Shown here piece after piece: positions 21,558-31,829 of a stretch of 64,000 nt of DNA. The number at the start of each line of letters is the position of its first letter. Position 1 is the first letter of the stretch. The notes under the pieces are model-generated. The model was not told the DNA's origin, searched no databases, and saw nothing but the letters and a program-made list of their open reading frames with translations. A program made the position numbers and the translations under genes. Source of the stretch: Rhynchopus sp. YZ270_cl-10 (taxonomy: Eukaryota; Euglenozoa; Diplonemea; Diplonemida; Diplonemidae). The stretch is taken from the NCBI GenBank assembly GCA_964035575.1, contig OZ037837.1, positions 186,001-250,000 on the forward strand. The letters run 5' to 3'.

Positions 21558-22629
21558 GTGTTCTGTGTAGCAACAATGGTACCCAAAGTTGAAGCCACCC
21601 CTCCCCCACCCAAACCTGTGTCTGTCTAACATGTGTGTTCTTTGTAACACTGAATACCGGGAAATATCCCAAAGAGGCTCGTTTGAAAGGAACAAGGTGC
21701 GCGAATGTACATCTATTCCTACATGCACTGCCCTTACAACGTTCAACGGGTTCGAGATCGAAGTGTACAATACTGTGATTCGGGGCGCATGTAGTCCGTC
21801 ATCAGAAATGGCGCAAAAAATAGACCAATTTCGACACAATGCTATAAAGGAAATTGGACACCGTACCCCTCCTCCCTTCCTTTTTCTACATTTCTAATCT
21901 GGGGTGTGTTGGAGCAGAGCCACACTTCACCGACAGGTCGAGATGTGTGCGTTTCACCACAACCTCTCCTTTTTGTCTTTATTGTTTTTATTGCTTTATT
22001 GTTTTCGGGGGTGGGGGGGGGAAACATAAAAAGGAAAAGTAGGGTGCGGTTTCAATTTATTTGATTGATGTGAAGTAGCCACGGAAGGTAGCACAAGACA
22101 CGACGTACGTGAAGGAAATCCTGGCCACCGAGTCGTCGAAGGAAAACCCTGCTGCTCACTGAGTTACCACTGAACAGAAAACGTTGTTTTGTGTGCGGAA
22201 AAAGCTTTTTTCTGTTGAGTGTTTTTATTTTTGTGTCGGAGAAGAAAACATTTCCGACAAAGCTCCTGACAGGATGTAGCGGCTTTCTCTTTCACAACAT
22301 TTTTATAGACAGTATTTGGCCGCAATATCACAAAAAACGCCTCACAATCCCACCCCAGTCAATTCACGAAACACGGAAGTGTTCCAAATGCACCTCTCGC
22401 ACCTCCCTCTCCCACCTCTCCCCATCTCCACCCAAAGTACCTTCAGTTCTTTGAACCACACCTTTTTTTTTCAAAAAAAACCTTTTTATGGAGCAAAAAA
22501 CGGTCCTAAAAGCTCCAAAAAAAAAATGGGGTCGTCGTAAAGAGGAAACTGCCTTTCCGAAACTACTGGCAAAAAAAGGGTCACTGTCACTCACTTTTTT
22601 TTAAATAGGCCGTTTCCTCTTAAGTTATT
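21558..22629. other. Intergenic DNA, no gene seen
   Basis: Holds RG in plus orientation (21860-22060) and A/T tracts around 22440-22610. No supported coding frame. Confidence 0.65.
21860..22060 (+). repeat. Dispersed repeat RG, inverted relative to the others
   Basis: Contains CACTTCACCGACAGGTCGAG and TTTCACCACAACCTCTCC, the reverse complement of the copies at 18.6 and 28.1 kb. Confidence 0.7.
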
Positions 22630-23595
22630 CTAAAGCCCCGTTTTACTGAACCTCTTCTTCCGAGAGGATGGCTTTGCCTTAGGGTCATCGGTGTCTTCAG
22701 TTTGCGTTGCATTGTGTTGCTTTGGTGTTGGTGTTGTGTCTGGGCACGGCTGTGATTGCAGTGTTGCCTGAGTTGCGCGGAGTGTACGGAGTTCAAGCAC
22801 TTTGGCACGGAGCAGATCTTGGAGGAAGTCTAGGCGCTCTTCGAGAACGTTCTTTTGGTCCAGCTGCGCGGACACGGTACGCTGGCATTGCGCAGCAGCC
22901 TCTTCCGCAGCGGCAAGCTGCTGCAGCAGTGCCGTCTGTGAGGGCTGCCCCGCCTCCCCGCGCTCGACCTCCGCATCCTGCATCCCTTTCTCAGCCTCGC
23001 GCTGCTCCTGCGCTACCATCGCGTCGTCGATGTACTCTCGACTCACCTCCAACGCCGTTTCCAACTCCTCACATCTGTGCTCCTTGCTTTGCATCCACTG
23101 CCTCATCTGAGTCACCTGCGCCTCCAAAGCTTCGACTCTCCGTTGTTTTACCTGAAGGGCTGCATTCAAATCGCGAAGTTCTGCCTGCAAGCAGGACACA
23201 CTGTCTTCACGGTGTGCCCGGTGTGCCGCACCACCGTCGACGTCTGCATCGCATAATTGTTGTTCGGTTAACCACAAAAAGGCTTCTTGGTCTGAGGAGG
23301 AAGCAGAAGCAATGGACCGCACCGTGCGGTCGTATTCGCGCATAACAAGTCCCCCGAGAGGGCCGTAGCTAGGCTGTGCCGCCAAAGCTCGTAGACATTC
23401 TCGAAGAACTTCAAGGACATTCATCCCTGCGGCGGCCTCTCGAAACCGCGCAACCTTGGTTGCGAGGGCGGCTGGCTTGCGTGTCGTGATGGAAGTGCTC
23501 ATCTGAGGTCGCTGCACAGAATCTCTAGGTGGCGACGGCAGAAGCTGTGAGAGCTGTGCACTGTGCATCCTTGGGTGTGCACCGGTACGATGCAT
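22630..23595 (-). CDS. Coiled-coil protein of unknown function
   Basis: 321 residues from the ATG at 23595 (MHRTGAHPRM); a later ATG at 23502 (MSTSITT) is an alternative. Residues about 35-115 form a compact helical part (NVLEVLRECLRALAAQ, then GPLGGLVMREYDR) whose spacing loosely recalls RIIa/Dpy-30 docking folds; this is only a suggestion. Residues about 135-285 are a long heptad-type coiled coil rich in Glu, Gln, Arg and Leu. The tail is low complexity and basic (PKAKPSSRKKRFSK). No signal peptide or TM. It stands alone between a cyclase and a pseudocyclase, with GC-rich codon use like its neighbours. I do not recognise a family. Structural or scaffolding role is inference from the coiled coil alone. 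Confidence 0.75.
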   Translation of the reverse strand: MHRTGAHPRMHSAQLSQLLPSPPRDSVQRPQMSTSITTRKPAALATKVARFREAAAGMNVLEVLRECLRALAAQPSYGPLGGLVMREYDRTVRSIASASSSDQEAFLWLTEQQLCDADVDGGAAHRAHREDSVSCLQAELRDLNAALQVKQRRVEALEAQVTQMRQWMQSKEHRCEELETALEVSREYIDDAMVAQEQREAEKGMQDAEVERGEAGQPSQTALLQQLAAAEEAAAQCQRTVSAQLDQKNVLEERLDFLQDLLRAKVLELRTLRATQATLQSQPCPDTTPTPKQHNATQTEDTDDPKAKPSSRKKRFSKTGL

Positions 23596-24757
23596 TTTGT
23601 CGGGTATCAAATTAGGTAATTCACCTCCGACTGACCCACGTACGACGTCAGCCCCGGAAGCACAAAGTACCCTGTGTAAACAAACCTATCTGTTAGCAAA
23701 GCGCTCCCCACTGTGTAATCAAAGAGTGTGGGGTGTTTTTATTTGTGCAAAGGGCGAAGGGGGAGTACGGGGCAACACTGCTTCGTAACGAGGTTGTGTT
23801 CAGTGCACAGCTGGACACATGGTCGCCCTTGGGTGTGTTGTGTTGACCTGTAGAAGGAATGTGGGGCAGATACGTTGCGGGGGTGAGGGGAGTCTTGAGG
23901 GTACTAAAGATATGGTCGTGGAGGGGGCTCAGGTGGGGATGTTGGATTATTGTGTCATCAGCGCTACGCTGGAAATACTTGCAGGTATAAAAAAAGATCA
24001 CCCAGTCCACTACTGGGGTACTACCAAAACCCGTGTTTGCTTGCGAAAGTGCTTAATGCCGTGTAAACCACAACAAGAAAGATGTCCGAGGAAAGCCTGA
24101 CACTTGGTCACCTCGAGAAGCATCAACGGAGGTACATGTGTGCACATGTATGCAGAATGAGAGCACAGCACCTCCTCGAAGAAAAGGGCCTCGGACCGTG
24201 ACCCAAAGGTATTAGAGGAGTGTGTTGCGCTTAGTAAGATCTTCTCCCCGCAAGGGGGCAACAGGCCCCTTGTTGGACCCCTTTTGTGCGTTCCCACTAC
24301 ATTCCCACTCCGTCTCTGACAACAGTTTTATAGTCCCCGCTGAAAACCACATTGTTTTTTCTTTCATTTTGCTCCCAACATTGTTTATTCGTTTACCTTT
24401 TTGTTATTTGGGAGACACGCCCCACGTGTCGGTTCTGTGGAAAAAAACAGCACGGAACCACCTGTGCTGTCCCTTTTCATCATGTATATCCATGGAAACT
24501 GTATCACAAGTGATACCGGGGAAAAAATGTTTGTAAACTGCGGAAGACGCACAACAAACTCGCAAACTAATAAAAAGGTTTTCTTCAGCAAAGTGTTTCC
24601 GTTTTGGTTGTCTCTTCACAGAAAAAAACCAAGAGAAAGGCATTTGTCCTAATAAAAGGAAGTGTGACCAGAGTGCTGTGTGGAAACATTACACGCTGGG
24701 CACAGTTCACAACTGCACACAAGAGAACGTGCCCTCAGAGAGCCAGGTGTGCGTAGC
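23596..24757. other. Intergenic DNA with one arm of a direct repeat
   Basis: Contains RJ (23843-24060). The stretch 24430-24525 is related to 63230-63300. The 3' flank of the pseudocyclase (24617-24757) recurs, detached from a gene, at 31682-31829. No gene seen. Confidence 0.65.
23843..24060 (+). repeat. Direct repeat RJ, left copy
   Basis: Matches 27608-27985, on the other side of the pseudocyclase gene, through GACCTGTAGAAGGAATGTGG, GATATGGTCGTGGAGGGGGC and CACCCAGTCCACTACTGGGG. Confidence 0.85.
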
Positions 24758-27370
24758 TCAGTGCATTACCACAACGTACGGTGCATAAGCCTTCTGCTCC
24801 ACATAGCCCATAAGCTCTTCGTAAGGTGTGCGTTGGTCCTGAGCGACGCTGTCCAGCAGAGAAGACGCCTTCTCAAAGTCTTGTTTGATGATGTGCTCGA
24901 AGACCTCGTTCCACAGTGCATCAGGGTTGCTTGCCTCCAGCTGGTACATCCACTCCTCGTTTTCGCTGCTGCACAGACCCTTCACAGCATACACAGGCTC
25001 TGCCTTCTCACTGTGCTTCTCGTACAGCACAGCACCTTCGCAACGCACCAGCACCTGTCCTTCCACTTCACGCGACAGGATACGGTCAATGACACCAGGC
25101 AGGTTGCGCTTCTTGTTCCAACGCTCAAGCACAACCACCCACGACATGCACTGCCCAAGAATTGATACCTTCTTCATCCCGTTGCAGCCCATGTTCCCGA
25201 CACGTGCTTCGCCTGTCGCGCACCCATACGAGATCTTGTGAACATCGCCAAGTGCTGCTGCTGCTTCATGTGCAGCCTTCACACAAGCAACACGGTGTGT
25301 GGCGCTGGGAGCAAAGGCGTTGAAGGTGGCAAGTATCTTGTCACCAGCAAACGTGTCGCACACACCTTTGTTGTGCTGCACTGCCACCAGGATCCTCTCA
25401 ATCACACCACCGTGTGCGGAGAGCACCTCTGCGTCCTTGTGCTTCTTGCAGAAGGCATGCCACGCCACGACGTTCATATGTGCCAGCGACACCTTCTTCT
25501 TCTTCATCCCTTCCACACGCAGCAGTGCCTTCTGTGTCTGCACCACCTCAGAGTTCTGCACCATCGAGGCTGTGCTGCCGGTAGGGGATGAGCCACCAGA
25601 AGCCACCGTTGTGTGGGAGTTCCGTGACTTCAATGATTCTTCCTCATCCTGACTCTCGTTGACCAGCACACTCTGCGGCATGTAGTTCCGGTACTCCACC
25701 AGGTTCGCCACCATGGTAACAAAGCTGCGCTGCATCATCCCCACTTCACTCAGCTGCGACACTGCACGGCCTGTGTCCACAGCCTCCAGGTCCATCACAG
25801 CCACACTTGCCATCTCACTCCCAAGCTTCAGCAGAGGTGACGTGATGTAGCGTGTAAACACAACAGCAATGGCAAGAAGTCCTATGACCGCAACAGCCGT
25901 CACAATCACCATCACAATCACCGCATCCTCCTTCTGTGCGTCTGCAGAGGACAGATCTGATGCCACCTTCGCACGGATTGCATTCGTCGACGCATCAATC
26001 GTATCCATCACAGACGCCCTCGGCACAAGAAGGTTCGCGTACCACGCAATCGTTCTGTGTTCAATTGTCGACGTGATTGTCCAGAACTCCGTGCCGTTCG
26101 AGTCAGACCACTTCAGGAAGGAGTCCTCTGTCTTCTCCACAAGGTCTCCGTAGTTCCGCGGGTATGTGAACGCATACCGTCCGTGCTCTGCAATCACTGA
26201 GGGGATGTGCGACGTCGCATCTTCCATCGAGTGGTTCGTTATGTTGAAGCTCTCTGCCAGGTAGGCCTCGACGCCGATGCCACTCATGCGCAGCACGAAC
26301 CTCAGCTGCCGTCCTCTGTTGTACGCGACAAGTGTGCCCACTGAGCCCGATGCACGCTCCCACTGCACCATGTACAGCGACGCGTCCCTCGGGAGCAGCT
26401 GTGCGCGCACTGCATTGATGATCCCTTCCGCAGTGAGGTAGGCATTGACAGAACCCACACGCTTGCCTTGCTTGGGGAACATCGTGTACATATCTGGGTG
26501 GGTGAAGGTGTACGTGAGCTCCCAGGACATGAAGTTCCACATCACCTGCAGCGTGTCGTAGACAAGCGTGTCCGCCGGGTACAGATCTGGCATGTGGTCT
26601 TCTACGTTGGCAATCGCCCTCCCACGGTTCTGCTCACTGCGCCCATCCAAGGGTTCAATAAAGTAAGTGGGGTACATGCACAGTCCACGTACTTCGCCTT
26701 TGTGGTAGTCAGGAAAGTCGGTGCACGGCTTGTTGGGGTATTTTATTTCGCCCAGGTCTCCGGCCTCCGTGAAGACAGCCCAGTCCGAAATACCTACTGC
26801 CATGGTTGCAGGGTCACGTTGCTCGTACACCAGGAGCACGGTGCTGCTGTTCGCAGGAGTATCAGCAACGCTGACACCCCTGAACGCAGTCCGCGAGCCC
26901 CATCCTGCGAACCCGTCACCCCTCTTCCAATAATGGGGGTGCACAGCGGACCACGGGTACGTTTCTACGCTTATCTCATCGATCCCAGCCATCTGCCCAG
27001 CGCGGAAAGCGGACATGACCGAAGGACGCAAATGTGAAACTGCAAAGGCAGGGCTCGTGGAGACGTTTGGGTGGTGTGTCTTCGCCAAGTTGGCGAGTGA
27101 GACGATCAGCTGCTCAGGAACCTTCAGATACTCCTTCACCGCCGTGTCCACGTTGCCAAGGACGGAGCGCAGGTAGCGTGTCGAGACCGTTTCGATGTCC
27201 GCCGTACCACTGTCGAGACACATCCCAAAGCCCTCGTCACCTGTGTCACGTGCCTTCTCCAGAAGGTCGCCCCATGTTGTCAACGTGAAGCCACCGATGA
27301 TCGCACCTGTCGAAAGAATCAGCACCACACACAGCAGTATTGTCAGCGACTGGATGCCACATGACACCAT
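24758..27370 (-). CDS. HAMP receptor with catalytically dead cyclase domain
   Basis: 870 residues, ATG start. TM helix 8-30, large extracellular part 31-482 (Cache-like by size and position, not confirmed), TM helix 483-505, HAMP-like stretch 505-555 (TRYITSPLLKLGSEM), then EYRNYMPQSVL, the linker also used by the cyclases. Residues about 625-800 have the class III cyclase fold pattern, but N633 replaces the first metal Asp, D672 the adenine Lys, S736 the adenine Asp, and S743 and V747 the transition-state Asn and Arg; only D677 remains. ATP cyclisation is therefore unlikely. C-terminal 70 residues are helical. A 42.3-kb paralogue is nearly identical in the cytoplasmic part. Possible role: receptor whose dead domain binds and tunes active cyclases (inference). 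Confidence 0.87.
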   Translation of the reverse strand: MVSCGIQSLTILLCVVLILSTGAIIGGFTLTTWGDLLEKARDTGDEGFGMCLDSGTADIETVSTRYLRSVLGNVDTAVKEYLKVPEQLIVSLANLAKTHHPNVSTSPAFAVSHLRPSVMSAFRAGQMAGIDEISVETYPWSAVHPHYWKRGDGFAGWGSRTAFRGVSVADTPANSSTVLLVYEQRDPATMAVGISDWAVFTEAGDLGEIKYPNKPCTDFPDYHKGEVRGLCMYPTYFIEPLDGRSEQNRGRAIANVEDHMPDLYPADTLVYDTLQVMWNFMSWELTYTFTHPDMYTMFPKQGKRVGSVNAYLTAEGIINAVRAQLLPRDASLYMVQWERASGSVGTLVAYNRGRQLRFVLRMSGIGVEAYLAESFNITNHSMEDATSHIPSVIAEHGRYAFTYPRNYGDLVEKTEDSFLKWSDSNGTEFWTITSTIEHRTIAWYANLLVPRASVMDTIDASTNAIRAKVASDLSSADAQKEDAVIVMVIVTAVAVIGLLAIAVVFTRYITSPLLKLGSEMASVAVMDLEAVDTGRAVSQLSEVGMMQRSFVTMVANLVEYRNYMPQSVLVNESQDEEESLKSRNSHTTVASGGSSPTGSTASMVQNSEVVQTQKALLRVEGMKKKKVSLAHMNVVAWHAFCKKHKDAEVLSAHGGVIERILVAVQHNKGVCDTFAGDKILATFNAFAPSATHRVACVKAAHEAAAALGDVHKISYGCATGEARVGNMGCNGMKKVSILGQCMSWVVVLERWNKKRNLPGVIDRILSREVEGQVLVRCEGAVLYEKHSEKAEPVYAVKGLCSSENEEWMYQLEASNPDALWNEVFEHIIKQDFEKASSLLDSVAQDQRTPYEELMGYVEQKAYAPYVVVMH

Positions 27371-27412
27371 TGTTCAGAGGTGTACAGAAAGGGGAGAGAG
27401 GAAGAGAGTGTC
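27371..27412 (-). promoter_or_regulatory. Pyrimidine-rich leader without AG
   Basis: On the minus strand CTCTCTTCCTCTCTCCCC runs to within 22 bases of the ATG with no AG in between. The same leader precedes 42298-44913, and homology of the two loci ends about 42 bases above the ATG. Confidence 0.4.
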
Positions 27413-27607
27413 TGTGTGAGCGAGTAGAAAAAACGTGCCCACTCGCCCAAAACTCGCCCATTTTTGGAGGCCATTATTGGGCGAAATATTATATATTGGT
27501 AGGTATTTTACCTCGGGAAAAGTGCACCAACGAAAATTTGAGGGAAATTTCGAGCTTTGAAAAGAAAAGATTTTCCGTTCCTTGACCAAGACCTCGAAAG
27601 TTTGCAA

Positions 27608-27985
27608 TTTGACCTGTAGAAGGAATGTGGGCAGGGCTACGTTGCAGGGTGAAGGGGTACCTGGTGGGGGGTTCAAGGAGTCTTGAGGGTACTAAAAGAT
27701 ATGGTCGTGGAGGGGGCTCAGGTGGGGATGTTGGATTATTGTGTCAGCGCTACGCTGGAAATATATAATCTGATAGGTAAGTAAAAGGAAAAATGTTTTC
27801 CCGTCGATTGCTCAATTACACTGTTGGAGGGTGATTGGCGACCTGTATCTGAGGAACTATCTGTCCTTTAAGCTACGCTTGCAGGTATATAAAAAAACAT
27901 CACCCAGTCCACTACTGGGGGGGTCCTTCCAAAACCGTGTTTTTTTCTTGTTTGCGAAGTGCTTAATGCCGTCCCCTTGCGGGGG
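27608..27985 (+). repeat. Direct repeat RJ, right copy with an insertion
   Basis: Same block as 23843-24060, interrupted by about 110 bases (roughly 27763-27878) bounded by GCTACGC at both sides, as a small insertion with a target duplication would leave. Confidence 0.8.
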
Positions 27986-28034
27986 AATGAGCTCCACACA
28001 AAAATTTGAAAAATAATAAAACCTACATCCTCTT

Positions 28035-28275
28035 TTCTACAAAATTGAAACCATACCCTACTTTTCCTTTTTATGTTGTTCTCCCACCCCCGCAAACAAT
28101 AAAGCAATAAAAACAATAAAGGCAAAAGGGAGAGGTTGTGGTGAAACGCACACACCTCGACCTGTCGGTGAAATGTGGCTCTACTCCAACCCGCCCCGGA
28201 TTGGAAAAATGGAAAAAAGGATGGGAGTAGGGGTACCGTGTTCAATTTCCTTTTGGCATTGCATGTACTCATACA
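28035..28275 (-). repeat. Dispersed repeat RG
   Basis: Contains GGGAGAGGTTGTGGTGAAAC and CCTCGACCTGTCGGTGAAAT; ends in CATTGCATGTACTCATAC, a sequence that also borders other repeats in the window. A shorter relative lies at about 50090-50165. Confidence 0.75.
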
Positions 28276-28339
28276 AATGATTTCATTGAACGCATTCCCT
28301 CCCTTTTTATGTTCGCTACATTACTGCGTGTGTTTTATT

Positions 28340-28535
28340 TTTTTTTGGCCCCGTTGTTCTGGGAGTATTAGTTGAATTGTTGTAGGGAAGCAAAGGGTAA
28401 TAAAAAAAGCAATAAAATAACGAGAGAGAGACAGTACTTAATTTCCGAATGACACACAACGTTCCCATAATTCGAACCGAAAAGGCCCGATCCTTACGGG
28501 GTGTATTATTTCCTAGAACACTGCGTTATTGTCTG
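28340..28535 (+). repeat. Dispersed repeat RC, diverged copy
   Basis: Keeps the order GGCCCC, AGTATTAGTTGAATTG, AGCAAAGGGTAAT, ATTCGAACCGAAA and GTGTATTATTTCCT of the other copies. The TIR element at 28541 begins directly after it. Confidence 0.6.
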
Positions 28536-28588
28536 TATACATAGATGGTAGTCGGCCCGAGTCGGGCCGACTTTTTTTTTTTTTTTTT

Positions 28589-29545
28589 GGGAAAACCTTT
28601 ATTCGGCTCACAAAAAGTAATTTTTCCATCATTCGGCTCACAAAAAAAAATTAATCCATCATTCTATCAAAGTTACTATAATTTTTCCTTCATTCGGCTC
28701 ACAAAAGTTAATTTTTCCACCATTCTATCAATATTTTGCCAATTTTTCCATCATTCTATCAAAGTTTATTTTTCACTTTTTCGAAGAAATTTTTACGTTT
28801 GGAAAAAAAAAAATTGAGCGGGATTTTTTGAGGAAAAACGGGGCATTTTTTTTGCATTTTTCGAAAAATTTATATTTCCAGGGTCACAAATTACACACTG
28901 TTTGCTAAATATGCAAAGACAAGTGGTCACTGGTGCCGAGTTTAACAGCTTGGATGACCTGAAGGAGACGGTAACGTGGCAGGCCCTCCTTCATCCTCCA
29001 CATTTTTCCTTCCGCGTCTCGAACCGCAGAAGCACCCGAATGACCCTTGTGTGCATGGAGGGTGTGTGCGGTGAATGACGGTGATGGTTGTCGCATCACC
29101 CAGCACGACCCTGAGCACACCTGCACCTCTGACGATGTCAACAGCCCTGTTGCCAGCACAGCAATCGTCGACGCTGTCGCCTCCCGACCTGCGATAACGT
29201 GAGAATTGTATCAAACTATGGTGCACATAGTGTGATTGCTGACATGCGTGACCTTCGCGCAACAGTCACCTACGGATTTTCCTCTCTCACAACCTATAAA
29301 AACGGGCAAAAAATCCCACCCAATTTTTTTTCGCAAAGGTAAAAATTTCTTCGAAAAGTGAAAAATAAACTTTGATAGAATGATGGAAAAATTGGCAAAA
29401 TATTGATAGAATGGTGGAAAAATTAACTTTTGTGAGCCGAATGAAGGAAAAATTATAGTAACTTTGATAGAATGATGGATTAATTTTTTTTTGTGAGCCG
29501 AATGATGGAAAAATTACTTTTTGTGAGCCGAATAAAGGTTTTCCC
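28589..29545. mobile_element. Foldback (MITE-like) unit with about 240-bp inverted arms
   Basis: Arms 28589-28835 and 29304-29545 are inverted copies, both with GGGAAAACCTTTATTCGGCT at the outer edge and repeated CATCATTCTATCAAAG inside. The arms are AT-rich and made of short sub-repeats. The 470-bp centre is GC-richer and has no recognisable gene. Both outer edges carry a T-tract in the same direction, so the tracts are not part of the inverted repeat. Confidence 0.8.
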
Positions 29546-29852
29546 TTTTTTTTTTTTTTTTTCAAAAGTCGGGCCAGGGTATAAGCTTGGATTTTGGATT
29601 TTTTCCAGAATTAGGTTTTTTGAATTTTTTTTTTTTGGTGGGGTTATAGCAGGGTATTATATAGCCCCCCTAGCCCCCACCAAAAAGGTGGTTTTGTGTG
29701 AGGCAGTCATTTTTTTCTGTGGGGGAAACGAAGCGAAAAATTTTCTCGGTATTTTGTGACCACGGCAAACCTACACCACCCCAACCCTGCGGAAAAGCCT
29801 CCCCTCCTCTGTGCAACCTTGGTAGCTTTCAGCCACTGGTGATCCGCAATCC

Positions 29853-30075
29853 GTAGTGGGTGTCAGCCTTATTGTCGGTAACCTCAATACATTTACAAGA
29901 AACTGTGGCCATGGCACCCAAAGGTTCCTGGCGAAGCCACGGTATGCAACATTTCTAAAATCGCGCTTTAAAATTGCACTATTTTACAGGCAAACAATGT
30001 CATGGGAAGGGTGTGAAAGCTTGCGCCGCAGGCGCACGGTACGCTACTTTATTCTTTTCGCCACATCTTTTTTCT
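29853..30075 (+). repeat. Dispersed repeat RI
   Basis: About 220 bp shared with 41357-41575: GTAGTGGGTGTCAGCCTT, ATGGCACCCAAAGGTTCC and, at the end, GCGCCGCAGGCGCACGGTAC. The end motif also occurs alone at 33265 and, inverted, near 38130. Confidence 0.8.
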
Positions 30076-30124
30076 CACTCATAGTTGGGTTCAAGCTCCG
30101 TCCGTCAAATGGAGCTCAACGAAC

Positions 30125-30147
30125 CCTTTTTTGCGGAGCAAAAAAGG
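30125..30147. repeat. GGA-loop hairpin, CCTTTTTTGC/GCAAAAAAGG
   Basis: Perfect 10-bp stem with loop GGA, followed by GGCGCCGCAGGC. Identical hairpins at 30790-30812 and 40861-40883; variants near 33583, 40748 and, inverted, 32500. Confidence 0.85.
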
Positions 30148-30789
30148 AAAAATGGCGCCGCAGGCAAAAAAATTTTAAGGTACAGCCTGGATGGTGCGGT
30201 CAGCAACCCAGTTCCCAAGGGTACTGCGTACTCCCGTGCTTCAACCACGGTTCTTTCCCCCATATTTCCCCCCCCCCCCGAAATCCAAATCTATATTTTT
30301 TTTTTTTCCCCGAAAAATTTCAGAATTAGGTTTTTGAACCTAATTCTGAGTACCAAGCTAATACCCTGAGTCGGGCCCAGGGATTTATATACGATTTTTT
30401 TCCTTACCAAAAGTGCAAAAAAAGTGAGGTTGCTATTCCTGAGGGGGCTACAGGCACGGAGGGGCTTTTTTGAAGAAATGGACTTCAGATTGAAGTATCA
30501 TCATTGTACTAGCCCAGGGGGCTTCACTGGCTAGGGCTCCAGCAGGTTCCACATGCACTATGCCTGACTCCAGCACGCAAGGTAGCATTCACAGCACCTT
30601 TCACCCCTTCAGGAGGAGTGCACAAAAGGGCACCCGGATGCAATTTTTCACCCATATCAGGACTCATGACTCAATTTTTTTTTGCAAAGCAAAAAAAAAA
30701 AAATAATATAATATGGCGCCGCAGGCGAAAAAAAATTGGGGTACGGTGTAAAAATCTAGCCTTTTACACCACAGAGTCACTCAACGAAC

Positions 30790-30812
30790 CCTTTTTTGCG
30801 GAGCAAAAAAGG
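30790..30812. repeat. GGA-loop hairpin
   Basis: Same stem and loop as at 30125, within a longer repeat (30700-30860) that recurs at 40790-40925: GTAAAAATCTAG, CACCACAGAGTCACTCAACG. Confidence 0.85.
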
Positions 30813-31348
30813 AAAAATGGCGCCGCAGGCAAAAAAAAAATTGGGTACAGCCTGTATGGTACGGGATTTCATGGTGCGGTCAGCAACCCAGTTCCCCAAA
30901 AAATGCGAAAAACCTTTTTTCCAATGAGGTTCAGCCTCAGTTCTACTATGGTATATAAATCTCTGGTCGGGCCGACTCGGGCCGAGTCGAAAAAAATTTT
31001 TTTTTAAAAAAAAAAGTCGGCCCGAGTCGAAAAAAAACTCGGCCCGAGTCGGCCCCCCCCACAGTAAAATCTTTTCCAAAAAAAAAAACCAAAAAAAAAA
31101 CAAAACAAAACAAAAAAAAACCAAAAAAAAAAAACCCAAAAAAAATTCGACTCGGGCCGACTCGGGCCGACTTTTTTTTGAGTCGGGCCGACTTTTTTCG
31201 ACTCGGGCCGACTCGGGCCGACTCTGAAAAAAAAATTTTTGAAAAAAAAAATAACGAAAAGTGGTCGGCCCGAGTCGGCCCGACTCGGCCCGACTACCAT
31301 CTATGTGTATATTATCTATTCGCATTTTACGAATTTCCACATATAGAA

Positions 31349-31500
31349 GAAACGTATTGTCTGTGAGGTATATGAAGCTGATGTAGAGCGCAGACATGGG
31401 ATGGAGAGGGGGTCTGTCCGTATGGAGGTGAAAGAGGGGACAAAAGCAAACAACATCATTATCAAATCATTGCGACAGACACTTTTTGTGCCATGTCATT
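31349..31500 (+). repeat. Dispersed repeat RD
   Basis: Shares GGTATATGAAGCTG and GCGCAGACATGGGATGGAGA with 41995-42150. Both copies lie above (in plus coordinates before) a pseudocyclase 3' end: the remnant here and the intact gene at 42298. Confidence 0.75.
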
Positions 31501-31681
31501 TTAAAAATGCTCGAGAGACTCGTTACTCTTTGCTTGTTGCTCAAAAGGATAAAAACGGGAAGAGGAAAAATTTAGGTTGTTTGTTGTTCGCTTCCACGAA
31601 AACAAGCGGGGAGGTGGATACGCCGAACGCGCGACTTTTCACGAGGGTCTCGAGCATTTTGTCAAATACTACGTGGTTACT

Positions 31682-31829
31682 GAAAAAAAAACCAAGAGAA
31701 AGGCATTTGCCCTAATAAAAGGAAGTGTGCCCAGAGTGCTGTGTGGAAACACTACACGCTGGGCACAGTTCACAACTGCACACAAGAGAACGTGCCCTCA
31801 GAGAGCCAGGTGTGCGTAGCTCAGTGCAT
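31682..31829 (-). pseudogene. Detached 3' end of a pseudocyclase receptor gene
   Basis: About 150 bp match 24617-24765: 3' flank, stop codon and the last two codons of the gene at 24758. Homology then stops abruptly and no coding region follows. It marks a third, lost copy or a partial duplication of the locus. Confidence 0.75.

Larger units (their letters stand above)
27413..28540. other. Intergenic repeat mosaic, no gene seen
   Basis: Contains the right RJ copy (27608-27985), RG (28035-28275) and RC (28340-28535). No supported coding frame. Confidence 0.65.
28541..31304. mobile_element. 2.76-kb element with 31-bp terminal inverted repeats
   Basis: Left end ATAGATGGTAGTCGGCCCGA and the reverse complement of the right end ATAGATGGTAGTCGGGCCGA match over about 31 bases with one mismatch. 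Subterminal arrays of the palindrome GTCGGSCCGAC are present: two units left, more than ten right (30960-31300). No transposase frame is visible, so it would be non-autonomous. It contains the foldback unit 28589-29545 and several hairpin repeats. No clear target-site duplication. Confidence 0.6.

Noticed and set aside
27470-27500. Spliced-leader RNA suggested by TATATATTGGTAGG
   Set aside because: No tandem array, no Sm-site-bearing structure downstream and no match to a known leader exon.
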